This document shows positions 8,146-15,870 of a DNA stretch of 33,252 bases, one piece after another. The notes beneath the pieces were generated by a model, which ran no database searches, was not told the origin of the DNA, and was given only the letters and a program-made list of their open reading frames with translations. Each line of letters starts with the position of its first letter. Position 1 is the stretch's first letter. The translations under genes and the position numbers were made by a program. The stretch lies in the NCBI GenBank assembly GCA_020350365.1, contig CP070712.1, forward strand, positions 310,385-343,636. The letters are read 5' to 3'. This DNA comes from Thermoplasmatales archaeon (GTDB lineage Archaea; Thermoplasmatota; E2; DHVEG-1).

Positions 8146-8196
8146 TTTTTAAATCAATAAAAAAGAAAGAGATTAGATATTTTATCTACCTAATCT
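8146..8196 (-). terminator. Stem-loop with U-rich tail after PEP synthase
   Basis: AGATTAG (8170-8176) pairs with CTAATCT (8190-8196), overlapping the end of the PEP synthase frame. On the transcribed strand the stem is followed by TCTTTCTTTTTT. Archaea terminate mainly at U-runs, so the U-tract may matter more than the stem. An alternative TAGATA/TATCTA pairing is also possible. Confidence 0.45.
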
Positions 8197-10584
8197 TTTT
8201 TCAGTTTCAGCAATTTTTAATCTTGTTTTTATAACTGTATCTGGATTTAGTGATATACTATCAATTCCACATTCAACTAAAAACTCTGCAAACTCTGGAA
8301 AATCAGATGGTGCTTGTCCACAGATGCCCACCTTTCTTCTTGGTTCATGTTTATGTGCAGTGTCAATTACAGAAGAGACAAGCCGTTTTACTGCATCGTT
8401 TCTTTCATCAAAGATATGAGCGACCAAATCAGAGTCTCTATCTAGACCAAGTGAAAGTTGTGTTAGATCATTTGAGCCTATGCTAAAACCATCAAAAATA
8501 TCTGCAAATTGATCAGCAACTATTACATTTGATGGGACCTCACACATTACATATATTTCAAGGCCGTTTTCACCCTGTTTCAATCCATACTCCTTCATGA
8601 TTTCTATTACCTTTTTACCTTCATCAGGAGTTCTACAGAAAGGAATCATTGGTTTAATGTTTGTTAGCCCCATTTCGTTTCTTGCCTTTTTTAACGCCTC
8701 ACATTCAAGACCATATGCTGGTTTGAATTTTTCATCATAATATCTTGAAGCGCCTCTCCATCCTATCATTGGGTTGTGTTCCTTTGGTTCGTATAAATAT
8801 CCGCCTACAAGATTTGCATATTCATTTGTCTTAAAATCAGACATTCTAACTATGACATCATTTGGATAGAAACCTGCAGCAATCTTAGCTATTCCTCTAG
8901 CTAGTGTGTCAACGAAGAATTCTACTTTGTTATCATAACCTATACTTCTCTCATCAATTTGTTTAATTACTTCAGCAATTTTCGAGTCCTCTGATGCTTT
9001 TTTCTTTAATTCCTCATATTCAATTAATGCTAGAGGATGAATTCCAATATGTGAGTTTATGATGAATTCCTCTCTTGCAAGGCCAACTCCATCATTTGGT
9101 ATTTGACCCTGTTGAAATGCTTTCTCCGGAACTCCAACATTCATCATAATCTGAGTTTTTGTGTCAGGAATTTGATCAAGTTTTAACTCATCCTTTCTAA
9201 ATTTCAGTAAGCCTTCAAATATACGACCAACACCCTCAGAACAATCAACTGTTACAGATGCTCCATGTGAAATTGTAGAGGTGCCCTTTCCAGTACCAAT
9301 TACACAAGGTATTCCAAGTTCACGAGAAATAATTGCAGCATGACAGGTACGCCCTCCTCTATTTGTGACAATTGCGCCTGCAATTTTCATAATTGGTTCC
9401 CAGTCAGGATCTGTCATATCGGTAACCAAAACTTGGCCTTTTTTGAATTTTCCAATGTCTTTTGAATGTTCAATAACGTTTACTTCTCCCTGCCCTATCA
9501 TACTTCCTACTGCTTCACCTTGGACAAGGATTTTTCCTTGTTCTTCCAAAACATATGTATTAAGTGTTGCAACATCTCTTTGAGAGTGAACTGTTTCAGG
9601 TCTTGCTTGGACAATGAACAACTCTCCAGTTTCACCATCTTTTGCCCATTCGATATCCATGGGTTTTTTGTAATGCTCTTCAATTATATTTGCCCATTTA
9701 GCTAGAGTTATTATTTCATCTTCATTTATTACAAATTTCTTTTTATCTTCATCACTGACTTCTTGTTGTTCAGTTCCTTTTTCCCCATATATCATACGTT
9801 TTTCTTTAGTACCGATTTTTTTCTCAAGAATTGGTTTAAAACCATCTTTTAAGGTTGGTTTGAAAATATAAAATTGATCCGGATTTACTGCACCTTGTAC
9901 AACATTTTCTCCAAGTCCGTATGCACCAGTTAGATATACTGCATTTTTAAAACCGCTTTCAGTATCAATAGAAAACATCACGCCTGAACTAGCTAAGTCA
10001 GATCGAACCATTTTCTGTACACCAACTGATAATAACACTTCAAAATGATCAAAACCTTTATCCTCTCTATATGAGATTGCTCTGTTAGTAAATAAAGATG
10101 CAAAACAATCTCTTACCTTTTCAAGAAGTTCGTCTTCCCCTCTCACGTTGAGGTAGGTTTCTTGCTGTCCTGCAAAACTAGCATCGGGTAAGTCCTCAGC
10201 AGTTGCACTACTTCTAACAGCAACATCAACATTTTTTCCGTAACGATTTTCCATCTCTCGATAATGCTTTCTAATATCTTCCTCAAGATCTGATGGAAGC
10301 GGAGTATTTTTAATAAGTTCTCTTATTTTTTGCCCTCTTTCTGCTAGATTATTAACATCGTGTGTATCAAGGTCTGACAGTATTTCTTTTATTTTTTTGT
10401 CAATTCCTGCTCTTTCCACAGTGTATTTGTATGCATAAGCCGTAACTGCAAAACCCGAAGGAACATTTACGCCTTTCTCACCAAGGTTCCTTATCATTTC
10501 CCCAAGAGAAGCGTTTTTTCCACCAACTGATGGGACATCTTCGATTCGTAAATCTTCAAACCATTTGTTAAATTCTTCAATCAT
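8182..10584 (-). CDS. ppsA: Phosphoenolpyruvate synthase
   Basis: Converts pyruvate, ATP and water to phosphoenolpyruvate, AMP and phosphate, the entry to gluconeogenesis (or, in some archaea, the reverse direction). The 800-residue length is normal. Domain order is right: the N-terminal nucleotide-binding domain with VGGKNASLGEM (about 20-30) and RSSATAEDLPDASFAGQQ; the swivelling phosphohistidine domain with GGRTCHAAI (His about 415); and the C-terminal barrel with GWRGASRY, GSNDLTQLSLG and the active-site Cys in GICGQAP (about 755). A likely TATA box (GTTTAAATAC) is 44 bases upstream, and a GGATGTG ribosome site precedes ATG 10584. It is a single-gene transcript bounded by a terminator-like stem-loop. 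Confidence 0.98.
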   Translation of the reverse strand: MIEEFNKWFEDLRIEDVPSVGGKNASLGEMIRNLGEKGVNVPSGFAVTAYAYKYTVERAGIDKKIKEILSDLDTHDVNNLAERGQKIRELIKNTPLPSDLEEDIRKHYREMENRYGKNVDVAVRSSATAEDLPDASFAGQQETYLNVRGEDELLEKVRDCFASLFTNRAISYREDKGFDHFEVLLSVGVQKMVRSDLASSGVMFSIDTESGFKNAVYLTGAYGLGENVVQGAVNPDQFYIFKPTLKDGFKPILEKKIGTKEKRMIYGEKGTEQQEVSDEDKKKFVINEDEIITLAKWANIIEEHYKKPMDIEWAKDGETGELFIVQARPETVHSQRDVATLNTYVLEEQGKILVQGEAVGSMIGQGEVNVIEHSKDIGKFKKGQVLVTDMTDPDWEPIMKIAGAIVTNRGGRTCHAAIISRELGIPCVIGTGKGTSTISHGASVTVDCSEGVGRIFEGLLKFRKDELKLDQIPDTKTQIMMNVGVPEKAFQQGQIPNDGVGLAREEFIINSHIGIHPLALIEYEELKKKASEDSKIAEVIKQIDERSIGYDNKVEFFVDTLARGIAKIAAGFYPNDVIVRMSDFKTNEYANLVGGYLYEPKEHNPMIGWRGASRYYDEKFKPAYGLECEALKKARNEMGLTNIKPMIPFCRTPDEGKKVIEIMKEYGLKQGENGLEIYVMCEVPSNVIVADQFADIFDGFSIGSNDLTQLSLGLDRDSDLVAHIFDERNDAVKRLVSSVIDTAHKHEPRRKVGICGQAPSDFPEFAEFLVECGIDSISLNPDTVIKTRLKIAETEKRLGR

Positions 10585-10623
10585 AATTTCACATCCAAAA
10601 TGCTTGGTGGGTAATATAAACCT

Positions 10624-10633
10624 GTATTTAAAC
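10624..10633 (-). promoter_or_regulatory. TATA-like box for PEP synthase
   Basis: The minus strand reads GTTTAAATAC preceded by A-rich sequence resembling a BRE. It is centred 44 bases before ATG 10584, which predicts a leader of about 20 bases that contains the visible ribosome site. Confidence 0.5.
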
Positions 10634-10666
10634 TCTTTTTTGATAGAAAACTACAATAAATTGAGG

Positions 10667-10933
10667 TTAAACAGGATGATCATGCAGTCTTTTTACATTT
10701 TTATCGTAATTATACCATTTCTTTGGCCAATTAGTGTTATGTAGTTTTAGTTCATCTAAAACACGACTCTTAATCCATGCTGTTTTTATGCTTTCTTCAG
10801 GGTGTTTTTCAATTTTTTCAGCAATATCTCTTGCAATATGGACTGGAGCACCAGTTTTAACTGCACTTACCACAATTTTTTCCTTAATAAAAGGTTCTTT
10901 CTTACCATCTCTTTTTATAACTATCTTTGGCAT
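10667..10933 (-). CDS. Stand-alone ATP-cone domain protein
   Basis: An 88-residue protein. The opening VIKRDGKKEPFIKEKIVVSAVK, then GAPVHIARDIAEKIEK, is the ATP-cone signature, normally found as the nucleotide-sensing N-terminal domain of ribonucleotide reductases and of the NrdR repressor. The zinc ribbon of NrdR is absent and no reductase domain follows. After the cone comes a short tail rich in Trp, Lys and His (NTNWPKKWYNYDKN). It starts 3 bases after the arginine decarboxylase stop and must share its transcript. A role as ATP/dATP-responsive regulator of its neighbour is an inference. Confidence 0.8.
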   Translation of the reverse strand: MPKIVIKRDGKKEPFIKEKIVVSAVKTGAPVHIARDIAEKIEKHPEESIKTAWIKSRVLDELKLHNTNWPKKWYNYDKNVKRLHDHPV

Positions 10934-10936
10934 TTT

Positions 10937-11482
10937 TTATTCCTCAATAAATACTGCAGCAGCAATAACTGTAGTCCATAATCCGTTTTTATCTCCCTTT
11001 GCTGTTTGTACAATACTTTGGGTTCTAACAAATCTCCCACTCATTTTATATTCCTGTTTTCTTTCATCCCATGCTTTATCAATATCAAAATCAAGACCTA
11101 ATGTTGTTGCAAGCATAGTTGCAGCCAAATCTTCAGCATAATCCCCTGCTTTTTGTGCCTTTTCACCAAAACTATGATGCTCAGAGATATATCCATAACT
11201 GTTCTTTTCTTTGGGGGTTGCAACTCCTATTGAAGCACCTACTAAACGATTAGGTTCATTTGTTTTATTACGAGACATTACACAATATGTTATTTCACCG
11301 GGTTTTAGTAAAGGAACACCTTTTTCACGTGTCATTATTTTACAATTTTTAGGTACAATACTTGATACACTTACCAAATTACATTTTTCAATTCCTGCAT
11401 TACGTAATGCTAACTCAAAAGACTGAAGCTCGTGTTTATGTCTTCCGACTCCCTTTGTAAAAAAAAGCTTTTTTGGCACCAT
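10937..11482 (-). CDS. pdaD: Pyruvoyl-dependent arginine decarboxylase
   Basis: Makes agmatine from arginine, the first step of archaeal polyamine synthesis. The 181-residue length is normal for a PdaD proenzyme. Self-cleavage between Ser40 and Ser41 in [10 protein letters not shown] would generate the pyruvoyl cofactor on the larger chain; the motif is intact. Other conserved parts are [13 protein letters not shown] at the N-terminus, [18 protein letters not shown], and the C-terminal [12 protein letters not shown]. Likely TATA box GTTTATAAA about 30 bases upstream, with little leader. It is the first gene of a two-gene unit with the ATP-cone protein. No agmatinase gene is visible nearby. 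Confidence 0.95.
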   Translation of the reverse strand: MVPKKLFFTKGVGRHKHELQSFELALRNAGIEKCNLVSVSSIVPKNCKIMTREKGVPLLKPGEITYCVMSRNKTNEPNRLVGASIGVATPKEKNSYGYISEHHSFGEKAQKAGDYAEDLAATMLATTLGLDFDIDKAWDERKQEYKMSGRFVRTQSIVQTAKGDKNGLWTTVIAAAVFIEE

Positions 11483-11529
11483 AATTTTTTCAGAAATAAA
11501 TTATTTTTTTATAAACATATCCATGATTC

Positions 11530-12423
11530 TTACTCTTCGCTACCTTCTTCTCCTTTTTGATCTACTTTTGAATCAGATTGCATTTTTAGAAGATCGCGCA
11601 TTTGTTTTTGAATATCAACTTGTTCCTTTTGAAATGCTACTTGTTCTTTCTGGTAAGGTGTTATGACATTACCCTGTACCATTTCTTCAACAAGTTTCTT
11701 TACCTCTTTGTATGGGAAAACTCCATGGAGTTCGTAATAACTTCTTGCACGAGGAGTTTGAACCTCTTTACCTCCACCAAAAAGACCAAAAAACCCTACC
11801 TTTTTTTCTCCTAATTGAATTCCTCCAGCTGCTAATGATTTATCACTTCCAAGTCCAAAACCTGATTGACTAATCGGAATAATTGTACCAAATCCAAAGA
11901 TTTGGCCCATAATTCCCTGTCTAGCGTCTATATCTGCAATTTTATCATATCTTAATGTTCTTTCTCGTTTTGTGACAATCCCTCCTTTGAATGATATTCG
12001 CTGATTTGAGATAATGTATCTATGAGAACGGCGATATGCTTCAACAAATAAAAAGCCAATAATTGAAATTGATACCATATAAAATGGAATAAATATTCCT
12101 GATGCGCCTAACCAACCTTGAGATAACATTAATGCAACGCCTCCTGCAAATACTCCAAGATAGAGAAAGAAAATACTCCAACGAATTGTCAAGATAGATG
12201 CAATAATACCTGCAAGCAATAATACTAGGCCCCAAACAAGAACGGATAACCATTCATTGTTTGAAAATATAGTATTCCATTCTGAAAAATTGATCAACCA
12301 ACCAGCAACTATCCCCCATATTATGAGAAACATGCTCAATGATTGAAATCTCATGAATGATAATGGATGTGGTGAAAGTATCTTTTCTACTTTTTCTCCG
12401 TTAAGTAATTCATCCTCATCCAT
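11530..12423 (-). CDS. Membrane protein with bacterial-type PH domain (bPH2)
   Basis: A 297-residue protein. Four hydrophobic segments occupy about 25-140, ending in FLFVEAYRRSHRYIISNQRI. The stretch RYIISNQRISFKGGIVTKRERTLRYDKIADID, then GFGTIIPIS, is the typical start of a YdbS/YdbT-like bPH2 domain (about 140-255). The C-terminus has a charged coiled coil with two copies of QKEQV. ATG 12423 is preferred over GTG 12432 because AAGGTGG sits just upstream. The start overlaps the stop of the preceding membrane-protein gene by 8 bases (ATGGATGA), so translation is coupled. Biochemical role is unknown; the domain may bind lipid or protein at the membrane. Confidence 0.8.
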   Translation of the reverse strand: MDEDELLNGEKVEKILSPHPLSFMRFQSLSMFLIIWGIVAGWLINFSEWNTIFSNNEWLSVLVWGLVLLLAGIIASILTIRWSIFFLYLGVFAGGVALMLSQGWLGASGIFIPFYMVSISIIGFLFVEAYRRSHRYIISNQRISFKGGIVTKRERTLRYDKIADIDARQGIMGQIFGFGTIIPISQSGFGLGSDKSLAAGGIQLGEKKVGFFGLFGGGKEVQTPRARSYYELHGVFPYKEVKKLVEEMVQGNVITPYQKEQVAFQKEQVDIQKQMRDLLKMQSDSKVDQKGEEGSEE

Positions 12424-13486
12424 CTTTTCCACCTTTTTTCTTCTTTTTTATTTTTTTTATATCTTGCTTGGTTTTAAATTTATTGCTTTTCCTTTTAAGT
12501 AAAAAATAAGTTACCGTAATGGTAGATAGTATTAATATTAAAATCGAAACAGGTTTTGTAAAATCAGTTGGAATATAAAAAAAGAAAACTCTAGCAAATA
12601 TATAAGATGTAGGTATTGTTATGTAAGGGATAACTTTCCATCTTCCTGTAAGTTCATCTGTTGTTCTTATTAGAATTAATATCGTATCAGCAATTAGAAT
12701 AGATACTATAGAAATAATTGACAACCAACCAAGTATAATAAAGAAAGAAACATACCAATTCTGCTCTAACCAAAATGAAACATAAAAGAAAATATATGCG
12801 ATTGTAAATAATATTATTAGATATATGGGCTTGTTTAGTATGAGTGTTTTAATGTTTTTCAGATCATATAGCATATCTACTTTTTCCTTTTTTTCCTTAC
12901 CGATATAACTTGGTCTTATTCCCATCCCTAAAAATATCATTAAAAGCAAAAATCCGAAATGTGCAGGATGTAAAAGGTCAATATTTAATAAGAAATCTAA
13001 GAAGCCATTTGAAAAAGAAAGTAAACTTGCACCAAAAGTAGAAATCTGTTCACCAAATGTATATTTTATTACTAATAGTTGAGATGAATTTACAATTTCA
13101 AAACCTTTTGTCATCAAGAAAAATAAACAGACTAGAAGTATAAATGCGGGGATAAAAAAAGGCCCAATAAATAAAAAAACATTTGAAATCCATTCAAATA
13201 CTCCTTTTTTTTCTTTTTTTGGTGAAACCTTTCCATAATCCACACTTATATCAAAATTAGAAACCCCGCTTTTTGTAACAGTATAACCTAAAGCATGACA
13301 TACTGTTTGAAAGAAGATTCCCAGAAAATTTGTAAATTTACAAAATGGCTCATGATTTGGTCTTATTTTGGAAAGCAGATATTTTTCACTTTCTATAAAC
13401 AATAGTTGAATAAACCAGAATAATAAAACACCTAATATGGGTGCAAGTGGTGCAAACACTACAATATCAATTGATGAGGCTTCCAT
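12416..13486 (-). CDS. Polytopic membrane protein, possibly a degenerate M50-like protease
   Basis: A 356-residue protein with about eight hydrophobic segments and a very basic lysine-rich tail. I do not recognise it with certainty. The arrangement FFQTVCHALGY in the first membrane region, IGPFFIPAF after a cytosolic loop, and later FLGMGIRPS with a downstream Asp, recalls the layout of site-2-protease (M50)-like membrane proteins (HExxH, GP, PS..D). Here the HExxH zinc motif is reduced to CHALGY, so any such relative would be inactive. The gene is coupled to the bPH2-domain gene and probably works with it at the membrane. Confidence 0.6.
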   Translation of the reverse strand: MEASSIDIVVFAPLAPILGVLLFWFIQLLFIESEKYLLSKIRPNHEPFCKFTNFLGIFFQTVCHALGYTVTKSGVSNFDISVDYGKVSPKKEKKGVFEWISNVFLFIGPFFIPAFILLVCLFFLMTKGFEIVNSSQLLVIKYTFGEQISTFGASLLSFSNGFLDFLLNIDLLHPAHFGFLLLMIFLGMGIRPSYIGKEKKEKVDMLYDLKNIKTLILNKPIYLIILFTIAYIFFYVSFWLEQNWYVSFFIILGWLSIISIVSILIADTILILIRTTDELTGRWKVIPYITIPTSYIFARVFFFYIPTDFTKPVSILILILSTITVTYFLLKRKSNKFKTKQDIKKIKKKKKGGKDG

Positions 13487-13549
13487 CCTTCTCCAATGTG
13501 TGATATATGTTTTTTTATTTAAAACATTGTTTTTCTGTTAGTTTATATT

Positions 13550-13867
13550 TCATTTTCTACGCTCGACAACAATTGTACATTTTGTAGCAATTGCACCAAT
13601 CACACCTAGAGCAGCAAGCCATGGAGCAATTACTGCTCCAATTAATCCAACAGTTGCAGGTAAATCAAGTAATATTTTTCCGTTCTCATCTTTTATAATT
13701 ATTCTTCTAACATTTCCTTCATGTATTAGTTTTTTAACGGTTTTTACTAAATCATCTGATGATACAGTAAATTCCTCAGTTTTAAAATCCTTTAGAGAAT
13801 TACCACAAACTGAGCAAAAATTTGCATCATCTTCTAGTTTTTTACCACATCTTTTACAATAGACCAT
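13550..13867 (-). CDS. Zinc-ribbon protein with DUF4342 domain
   Basis: 105 residues. The first 25 are a double-CxxC zinc ribbon (CKRCG at 4-8 and CSVCG at 18-22). The rest matches DUF4342: VSSDDLVKTVKKLIHEGNVRRIIIKDENG, then a short hydrophobic hairpin (ATVGLIGAVIAPWLAALGVIGAIATKC). DUF4342 occurs in bacteria and archaea with no known function, often with stress-response or envelope genes. The hydrophobic part could insert in or lie along the membrane. It is 63 bases upstream of the M50-like/bPH2 pair on the same strand and may be part of the same membrane module. Confidence 0.8.
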   Translation of the reverse strand: MVYCKRCGKKLEDDANFCSVCGNSLKDFKTEEFTVSSDDLVKTVKKLIHEGNVRRIIIKDENGKILLDLPATVGLIGAVIAPWLAALGVIGAIATKCTIVVERRK

Positions 13868-13908
13868 GTTTTTTTCCAGATTAATATCTTATGTTATTTG
13901 CTTGTTAA

Positions 13909-14409
13909 TCAACCAATACCTATAACAATATATCTGATTGTAGCAATGTTATCATCTGGATTTAGATCATTTGCCGTATTTGTTACCTGAACTTCATAGA
14001 TGTTAATGCCCATTCCGTTAATCCAACATTCGAGATTTAGATAAACATGGCGTCTATATCCAGAATTAAGAGGTCCATATTCGCCCCATTTTCTATCAAT
14101 AATTACACCGGTATGACCGCCAAAAATTCTAGACCATTTGAGGTGTATAGTATAATTACTAGATTCTTCAGGGCCTTCATTAATTACATATGCATCAAAT
14201 GTAGCTACTGTACCAGGTCTATAGATATGAGGAAAAATTTTTCGTGTTGGGTTTAGTTGTTGAACAAGATTGTAATTTTCATTCATAGTATTAATTTCAC
14301 TAGAATTTTTTTGTTCAGAAATTTGATTAGTAACTGTCCCAACCGCAGGAATTGTAGATACTAAAATCATCATTGTGCATACTAATAATCCAATGATTAG
14401 CTTTTTCAT
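13909..14409 (-). CDS. Small secreted protein with CARDB-like domain
   Basis: 166 residues from ATG 14409, chosen because TCCTCC on the plus strand (ribosome site GGAGGA) lies 5 bases upstream and because a clean signal peptide follows (MKKLIIGLLVCTMMILVSTIPAVG). A longer frame from 14490 would bury that signal. The mature part has YRPGTVATFDAYVINEGPEESSNYTIHLKW, then VQVTNTANDLNPDDN, resembling CARDB beta-sandwich domains of archaeal surface proteins. There is no C-terminal membrane helix, so it is likely secreted or loosely attached. Its promoter is nearly identical to that of the secreted protein at 15233-15682. Confidence 0.7.
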   Translation of the reverse strand: MKKLIIGLLVCTMMILVSTIPAVGTVTNQISEQKNSSEINTMNENYNLVQQLNPTRKIFPHIYRPGTVATFDAYVINEGPEESSNYTIHLKWSRIFGGHTGVIIDRKWGEYGPLNSGYRRHVYLNLECWINGMGINIYEVQVTNTANDLNPDDNIATIRYIVIGIG

Positions 14410-14442
14410 ATTATTCCTCCCTAAAAAACTAATAATTAATAA

Positions 14443-14480
14443 ATATTTAAGTTTTATGTCATTTTTTATGAAATAAATAG
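14443..14480 (-). promoter_or_regulatory. Shared promoter/operator element, copy 1
   Basis: The plus-strand sequence ATATTTAAGTTTTATGTCA (14443-14461) is identical to 15717-15735, and the following bases are related (ATGAAATA in both). On the transcribed strand it reads TGACATAAAACTTAAATAT, a BRE plus TATA box with a conserved upstream half. It begins 34 bases before ATG 14409. Confidence 0.7.
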
Positions 14481-14617
14481 TTTTTAACATAAAAAAAATC
14501 TAAAAAATTTTTGAACGTTTAGTATAATAAATTCACATTAAAATTTTGTTTTGTACAATTTTATTCACAATAATTATTAAATATTTCACTTCTCTATTTA
14601 TCTAATAGGTGTAAAAT

Positions 14618-14827
14618 ATGAGTGAATTTGTAATAGGAATACCAATCGGTATGGCAATCGGAATTGCGATAGGTATCAATCTTGGAATTATTATTGGAAA
14701 AAAACAGAAACCCTGGTATGAATTAACAGAAGAAGAAAAAAGAAAACGTAAGGTTTTGATTGGTACAGGAGTAATCATTCTAGTAATTGGATTCTTAACA
14801 GGTTTATGGCAATATTTAACATTTTAA
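14618..14827 (+). CDS. Tiny membrane protein with glycine zipper
   Basis: 69 residues with two membrane helices. The first is a glycine zipper (GIPIGMAIGIAIGINLGIIIG), the second is about 46-64, and they are joined by a charged loop KKQKPWYELTEEEKRKRK. The first helix has G every 4 residues, which favours close helix packing and oligomers. No family is recognised. ATG 14618 is close to a TATA-like TATTAAATATTT about 45 bases upstream. With the following gene it forms a two-gene plus-strand island inside a minus-strand region. Confidence 0.55.
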   Translation: MSEFVIGIPIGMAIGIAIGINLGIIIGKKQKPWYELTEEEKRKRKVLIGTGVIILVIGFLTGLWQYLTF

Positions 14828-14859
14828 AAATGATTTATTTTAATTGAAAGAGGGTAAAA

Positions 14860-15135
14860 ATGATGAACGGGTTGATATTGTTAGTTCTTTTAATCATTGC
14901 ATTATTATTAATTCTAGTTTTTATTCTAACTATAGTTTTTTTGAAAAAACAAAAAGGAAAAAAATTTGAAGAACCTGATTATCAAATATTTTTTTTCATG
15001 GGAATTAGTATCTTACCAATAGGGTTAGTATTTATTATAGCAGTAAGCCCTGCATTTTTTAGTTTTTTAGCAATAGGTTTGTGTTATATTGCTATTGGTC
15101 TTGGAAATAGAGATAAATGGAAAAAGAAGGAATAA
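14860..15135 (+). CDS. Small membrane protein of unknown function
   Basis: 91 residues with a long N-terminal helix (about 3-29), a basic loop KKQKGKKFEEPD, and two further hydrophobic segments (about 45-80), ending DKWKKKE. GAGGG lies six bases before ATG 14860, so the start is well supported. It follows the glycine-zipper gene by 32 bases and they are probably co-transcribed. It shares the topology (helix, basic loop, helix) but not the sequence of that gene. No known family is recognised. It converges on the secreted-protein gene at 15233. Confidence 0.55.
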   Translation: MMNGLILLVLLIIALLLILVFILTIVFLKKQKGKKFEEPDYQIFFFMGISILPIGLVFIIAVSPAFFSFLAIGLCYIAIGLGNRDKWKKKE

Positions 15136-15151
15136 AACATTGCTAAATGTC

Positions 15152-15228
15152 CACTCTTTAAAACTGTTATTGGATTTAATAGAGGAAATTATAGATAATA
15201 ACTATTCTAAATATAATCAGTAAGAGTG
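15152..15228. repeat. Long-range inverted repeat between convergent genes
   Basis: CACTCTT (15152-15158) and ACTG (15163-15166) are complementary to AAGAGTG (15222-15228) and CAGT (15218-15221). This could give an 11-base-pair stem with a four-base bulge around a 51-base AT-rich loop. It fills most of the 97-base gap between two convergent genes and might be a bidirectional transcription end or a small RNA. Confidence 0.4.
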
Positions 15229-15232
15229 CAGT

Positions 15233-15682
15233 TTATTCTTCAAAGTTAACCCATATGAAAGCTATAGAAGAAAAACCATTTATTGTTTTTGTAACAGGTT
15301 CAGCATTATCTGCCCAGACTTTTGCCTTTAAGTTAATATTTCCAAGATATAGTAAATTTAAATGAATTGGACAGTATACTTTCTCACCAGGTTCGATTTT
15401 CCCGCAGCCATATTCCCAAAAATCTCTCATTTTTAACAATTCTCTTAATTTTGAAAAAATTCCTCCTGTAACCCAAAAGTTAACTGCTATTCCTGTTGCT
15501 GTTTCATCTCCTATATTTTCAATTTGTACTCCATGATAATATCTAACTATGAAGCTTTTACTTTCAAAAGCATCTGATATATCTATCTCAAGATCTGCTC
15601 CCTGACTTGCAGATATGGTATTTGAATAAACCAATATAAAAATCAGAAAAAATACAAAAAATCCAATTTGTTTCTTTTTCAT
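15233..15682 (-). CDS. Small secreted protein with CARDB-like domain
   Basis: 149 residues starting with a lysine-rich signal peptide (MKKKQIGFFVFFLIFILVYS) and a cleavage-like ISASQGADLE. The mature part, VQIENIGDETATGIAVNFWVTGG and later KIEPGEKVYCPIHLNLLYLGNINLKAKVWAD, follows the CARDB beta-sandwich pattern. It has two cysteines (in EYGCGK and VYCPIH) that may pair. A GGGAGGAAT ribosome site precedes ATG 15682. The promoter carries the same 19-base element as the gene at 13909-14409, so the two are probably expressed together although the proteins are only distantly alike. Confidence 0.7.
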   Translation of the reverse strand: MKKKQIGFFVFFLIFILVYSNTISASQGADLEIDISDAFESKSFIVRYYHGVQIENIGDETATGIAVNFWVTGGIFSKLRELLKMRDFWEYGCGKIEPGEKVYCPIHLNLLYLGNINLKAKVWADNAEPVTKTINGFSSIAFIWVNFEE

Positions 15683-15716
15683 TTAATTCCTCCCGTATAA
15701 AATCAATAAATTTTAT

Positions 15717-15750
15717 ATATTTAAGTTTTATGTCACTTTTAAATGAAATA
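15717..15750 (-). promoter_or_regulatory. Shared promoter/operator element, copy 2
   Basis: Contains ATATTTAAGTTTTATGTCA (15717-15735), identical to copy 1 at 14443-14461, then a diverged spacer and ATGAAATA in common. It begins 35 bases before ATG 15682, one base different from copy 1. The identical spacing points to retained regulatory function. Confidence 0.7.
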
Positions 15751-15870
15751 GAAGCTTTTTTAATTATTTATTGACTATTTATAAAATATAATACAATCAT
15801 AAAATCCTTGGATATCCCAAAATAGAAATATATTGAATAATATTTTTTTTAGATATATAACAGTTAGATT

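Noticed and set aside
10734-11141. Plus-strand 135-codon frame across the ATP-cone and arginine decarboxylase genes
   Set aside because: Antisense to two recognisable genes; hydrophobic runs reflect their codon pattern.
14410-14490. Longer N-terminus for the secreted protein at 13909-14409
   Set aside because: It would bury the signal peptide and pass the promoter element and ribosome site.
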